7,247 nt of DNA, from NCBI GenBank assembly GCA_002727735.1, contig PBXW01000145.1, positions 1 to 7,247 on the forward strand, written 5' to 3'. Position numbers and translations under genes: made by a program. Under the pieces are notes generated by a model that saw only the letters and a list, made by a program, of their open reading frames with translations, searched no databases and was not told the origin of the DNA. Source of the stretch: Crocinitomicaceae bacterium. GTDB lineage: Bacteria > Bacteroidota > Bacteroidia > Flavobacteriales_D > Parvicellaceae. Below are positions 5,173 to 7,247 of this stretch, piece by piece (position 1 is the first letter of the stretch; every line of letters begins with the position of its first letter).

Positions 5173-6979
5173 AGCCACAATCAAAACAATAGGCAACAAC
5201 ATACCTATCTTTTTCAGATAGGAACATCCTATTAAGGCCACTAATCTCATTCAATAAATCCTGTATCTGAGAGGGGAGTTTATTTTGAATTAACAAATTT
5301 AAATTGAACTCAAATTCAACCTCAGTGTCATAAGAAAAAACTTTGTAATCTTCTAACTCAAGTTGAGCTACCATAGAATAAATAGCATCATCAAGTGTAC
5401 CTAAGTTGTCGATTAAGCCTAGCTCAAGGGCTTTATCACCTCGCCATATTCTTCCACCAGCAAATTTAAGAACTTCTGAATATTCCATATTTCTATTATC
5501 AGCAACCTTTGTAACAAACTCTTTATAGAAGTTTTCTGTATTTTCTCTAAATTGCTTATTAAGCTCTTCATTCATTCCTCGGCTTAGATCATAGATATCA
5601 CCAGCTTTTGTCATGCTAACGCCGTCGTAGTTGATACCAGCCCAATTTTCAAGTGGGCTCACATCAGGAACAATACTGTAAACTCCAATTGAGCCAGTAA
5701 GGGTAGTATCTTCAGCCCATATTTCCTCTGAAGTTGTTGTAACCCAAACACCTCCAGAAGCTGCTATATCACCCATAGATGTAAAAACAGGTCTTCCAGT
5801 AGATTGAAACTCTTCTAATGCGTTTGTAATCATCGAAGATGCATATACATCTCCACCTGGACTATTAACTCTTAAAATAATTCCTTTTACGTTTTCATCA
5901 TCTCTCGCTTTGTTAATGTTTTTAACAATACCTCCAGAGCCAGCAGTGTTAAAATCTATAGCACCAGTGACAATCGCTCCCTCAACATGAATGACAGCTA
6001 TTTTATTTTCTGATTTATTCTCATTTTTATCTAAAGTTGATAGGTACTCTCTTCCGGAAATACCCTCTGGCCACTCATAATCCTCTTCGCTGCCAAATTT
6101 TTCGATCATATAATTTCTAATTTCTTGCCTCGTCATTAACTTATCAACTAACCCAACTGCTAAAGCAGTTTCATTATCATCACCGCCATTTTCAGTCGCT
6201 AATAAATGATAATTATCTCCAATATATTGAATAGTTCCTGCATCAAAACCTCTGCCTTTTTCCATCCTAGATTTGTACTTTTCCCAAACTGGAGTGACGA
6301 ACTCTACCCATGCAAGTCTATCTGTTTCAGACATATCATTCCTTGTAAAACCTTCAGGACCTGATTTAAAATCACCAGCTGCATAAACGTTCATATCTAC
6401 TTTGATATTTTCAAAAAAATCTTTCTGATATTGTCTTACTCTGCTAAAACCAAAGGGCAGAACAGATCCATAAGCATCCTTTTCTAAGATTATCTCAGTT
6501 GCCTGAGAAGCAATAAGATAGTTAGTAGTTCCTAATCCGCTAGTGTAAGCAATTATTTCTTTTCCATTTTCTCTGGCTTCATATAGAGCATCAGCTATTT
6601 TTAATGCAGAAGTGTAGTAAGCTCTTAAGTTATCTACATCAAGATAAATGGCTTTTAAATTATCATCAGCCCCCGCATTATTGATTACTTTTAAAATATT
6701 TTCTAACTCAATCTGATTTGTAGAGCTTCCAAAAATTTCAAATTCTTCAAAAGGATCATTTCTAGTAATTGCTTTATCAACAATCACTCCATTAGGCTCC
6801 AAATAAAGAACCATATCTTTAGTCTCAATCTCATCGGACTCAAATAATGAGCCAATACTTGTGAATATTCCAACGGTTAAAATCAGCAAGAATAAAACCG
6901 TGAAAGCATTAATAAAAATCTTTCTAAATCTTCCAAGAAGTACATCTATAAATGAAATTATACTTTTTACTTTTTTCAT
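5156..6979 (-). CDS. sppA: Signal peptide peptidase SppA, 67-kDa type (serine protease, family S49)
   Basis: A membrane-anchored protease that degrades cleaved signal peptides and helps with envelope protein quality control; the active site faces the periplasm. It has 607 residues against 618 in E. coli, with the double-domain architecture of the long form. One N-terminal membrane anchor (about 20-43) is preceded by basic residues. An N-terminal S49-like domain (about 105-285) provides the general base Lys205 in AAGDFKSGPEGF. The C-terminal S49 domain (about 326-540) carries RVNSPGGD (370-377) and the nucleophile Ser408 in MGDIAASGGVW, then LTGSIGVY (427-434) and GRIWRGDKALELGLID. This matches the E. 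coli Lys209/Ser409 dyad. The extreme C-terminus DRYVVAYCFDCGF has a CxxC pair that I recall from other gammaproteobacterial SppA proteins. The ATG at 6979 is set by a strong AGGAG. The gene follows a small Xre regulator by eight bases and runs 17 bases into the opposing hda. Confidence 0.96.
   Translation of the reverse strand: MKKVKSIISFIDVLLGRFRKIFINAFTVLFLLILTVGIFTSIGSLFESDEIETKDMVLYLEPNGVIVDKAITRNDPFEEFEIFGSSTNQIELENILKVINNAGADDNLKAIYLDVDNLRAYYTSALKIADALYEARENGKEIIAYTSGLGTTNYLIASQATEIILEKDAYGSVLPFGFSRVRQYQKDFFENIKVDMNVYAAGDFKSGPEGFTRNDMSETDRLAWVEFVTPVWEKYKSRMEKGRGFDAGTIQYIGDNYHLLATENGGDDNETALAVGLVDKLMTRQEIRNYMIEKFGSEEDYEWPEGISGREYLSTLDKNENKSENKIAVIHVEGAIVTGAIDFNTAGSGGIVKNINKARDDENVKGIILRVNSPGGDVYASSMITNALEEFQSTGRPVFTSMGDIAASGGVWVTTTSEEIWAEDTTLTGSIGVYSIVPDVSPLENWAGINYDGVSMTKAGDIYDLSRGMNEELNKQFRENTENFYKEFVTKVADNRNMEYSEVLKFAGGRIWRGDKALELGLIDNLGTLDDAIYSMVAQLELEDYKVFSYDTEVEFEFNLNLLIQNKLPSQIQDLLNEISGLNRMFLSEKDRYVVAYCFDCGFKNFE
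5204..5222. other. Inverted repeat (7-bp stem, 5-base loop) at the hda/sppA convergent end
   Basis: CCTATCT at 5204-5210 and AGATAGG at 5216-5222 are perfect inverted copies around the loop TTTTC. The element sits 32 bases past the hda stop codon, within codons for SEKDRY near the C-terminus of SppA. Neither strand has a T-run immediately after it, so it is not a standard intrinsic terminator. It could still act as a 3' stem-loop for the hda transcript, or be a coincidence of coding sequence. Confidence 0.3.
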
Positions 6980-6984
6980 AATAT

Positions 6985-6989
6985 CTCCT
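6985..6989 (-). promoter_or_regulatory. sppA ribosome binding site, overlapping the upstream stop codon
   Basis: AGGAG on the minus strand, five bases before the sppA ATG at 6979. It shares bases with the TAG stop (6990-6988) of the regulator gene, so ribosomes finishing the regulator are placed on the sppA start. This is the best Shine-Dalgarno sequence in the window. Confidence 0.8.
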
Positions 6990-7191
6990 ATTTATTAAAG
7001 TTATTTGTTGAAAAAATTTGTTCAACGGGAGTGTTAAAAAATTTACCCAGCTTGAGTGCCAATGGCAAACTCGGGTCAAATTTACCATTTTCAATTGAAT
7101 TAATTGTTTGTCTACTAACGTCCACAGAACTACCTAAATCTGCCTGACTTAAACCCATTTGCTCTCTTAATTGCTTGATTGAATTATCCAT
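6988..7191 (-). CDS. Small Xre-family helix-turn-helix transcriptional regulator
   Basis: A 67-residue protein that is almost entirely one Cro/C1-type DNA-binding domain. The opening helix IKQLREQMGLSQADLG (5-20) runs into the turn SVDVSRQTINSIENGK (22-37), where SRQTINSIE is the recognition helix. Then come PSLPLALKLGKFFNTPVEQIF (40-60) and a six-residue tail. It belongs to the short YozG-like group, which carries no ligand or dimer domain beyond the HTH; these are often autoregulators found beside small membrane proteins. Its ATG shares its A with the TAA stop of the preceding gene (TAATG), and sppA follows after eight bases, so it sits in the middle of a minus-strand operon and could control that operon. 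The target site is not visible because the promoter lies beyond the window. Function beyond DNA binding is inference. Confidence 0.93.
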   Translation of the reverse strand: MDNSIKQLREQMGLSQADLGSSVDVSRQTINSIENGKFDPSLPLALKLGKFFNTPVEQIFSTNNFNK

Positions 7192-7247
7192 TAACCAATA
7201 AATTTATTATGGAATCTATATCCACCAATAATTGTCCCAAGGGCAAA
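7191..7247 (-). CDS. C-terminal fragment of an unidentified, probably membrane protein
   Basis: Reading leftwards from the right edge, one minus-strand frame is open for 18 codons (FALGTIIGGYRFHNKFIG) and ends in TAA at 7193-7191, exactly overlapping the regulator's ATG as TAATG. The precise stop-start junction is the main evidence that this is a real gene. The residues look like the end of a membrane helix (ALGTIIGGY) followed by a short basic tail. Small membrane proteins are commonly encoded next to regulators of this short Xre type, but the family cannot be named from 18 residues. Confidence 0.5.
   Translation of the reverse strand, partial: FALGTIIGGYRFHNKFIG

Noticed and set aside
1..7247. 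Mobile elements, CRISPR arrays, tRNA or rRNA genes, attachment sites, phage defence genes
   Set aside because: Nothing matching was seen. Almost every base belongs to a recognised housekeeping gene, and there is no visible break in base composition suggesting transfer.

Overview
The window is a very compact, AT-rich stretch of bacterial chromosome that reads as core housekeeping DNA from a genome-streamlined gammaproteobacterium. The dCTP deaminase is closest in character to the Pseudomonas-type Dcd. Hda, DUF2066 and DUF3108 proteins and a 67-kDa-type SppA together point to Gammaproteobacteria. The AT-rich, Lys/Asn/Ile-heavy proteins and near-absence of intergenic DNA suggest a marine oligotroph such as the SAR86 clade. 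That clade assignment is inference; no rRNA or other phylogenetic marker is present.

Layout, left to right. (1) Bases 2-64 hold the last 20 codons of a plus-strand gene, possibly the Mrp/ApbC P-loop ATPase often found before dcd, overlapping the start of dcd (54-623, +). (2) Convergent to dcd is a minus-strand operon, purM (2912-1887), purN (1899-1297) and a DUF3108 secreted protein (1322-609). PurN and PurM catalyse the third and fifth steps of purine synthesis. (3) Divergent from purM, across 28 bp, is a plus-strand operon: a DUF2066 exported protein (2941-3936), a CDP-alcohol phosphatidyltransferase (3933-4481) and the DnaA regulator hda (4474-5172). (4) Convergent to hda is a minus-strand operon: the tail of an unidentified, probably membrane protein (7247-7191), a 67-residue Xre-type regulator (7191-6988) and the envelope protease sppA (6979-5156).

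By function, the window covers pyrimidine and purine nucleotide supply (dcd, purM, purN), phospholipid head-group synthesis, control of replication initiation (hda) and envelope protein quality control (sppA with its small regulator), plus two exported proteins of unknown function. No tRNA, rRNA, mobile element, CRISPR array or phage signal is visible.

The most unusual property is architectural. Only about 36 of 7247 bases are non-coding: 28 bp between purM and the DUF2066 gene and 8 bp between sppA and the regulator. Both convergent gene pairs overlap tail to tail. The single divergent junction appears to hold two interlocked promoters, one of which predicts a leaderless mRNA for the DUF2066 gene. 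I see no evidence for a wholly new multi-gene system. The best leads are that junction, the uncharacterised DUF2066 and DUF3108 proteins, the altered P-loop of Hda, and the coupling of the small regulator to sppA.
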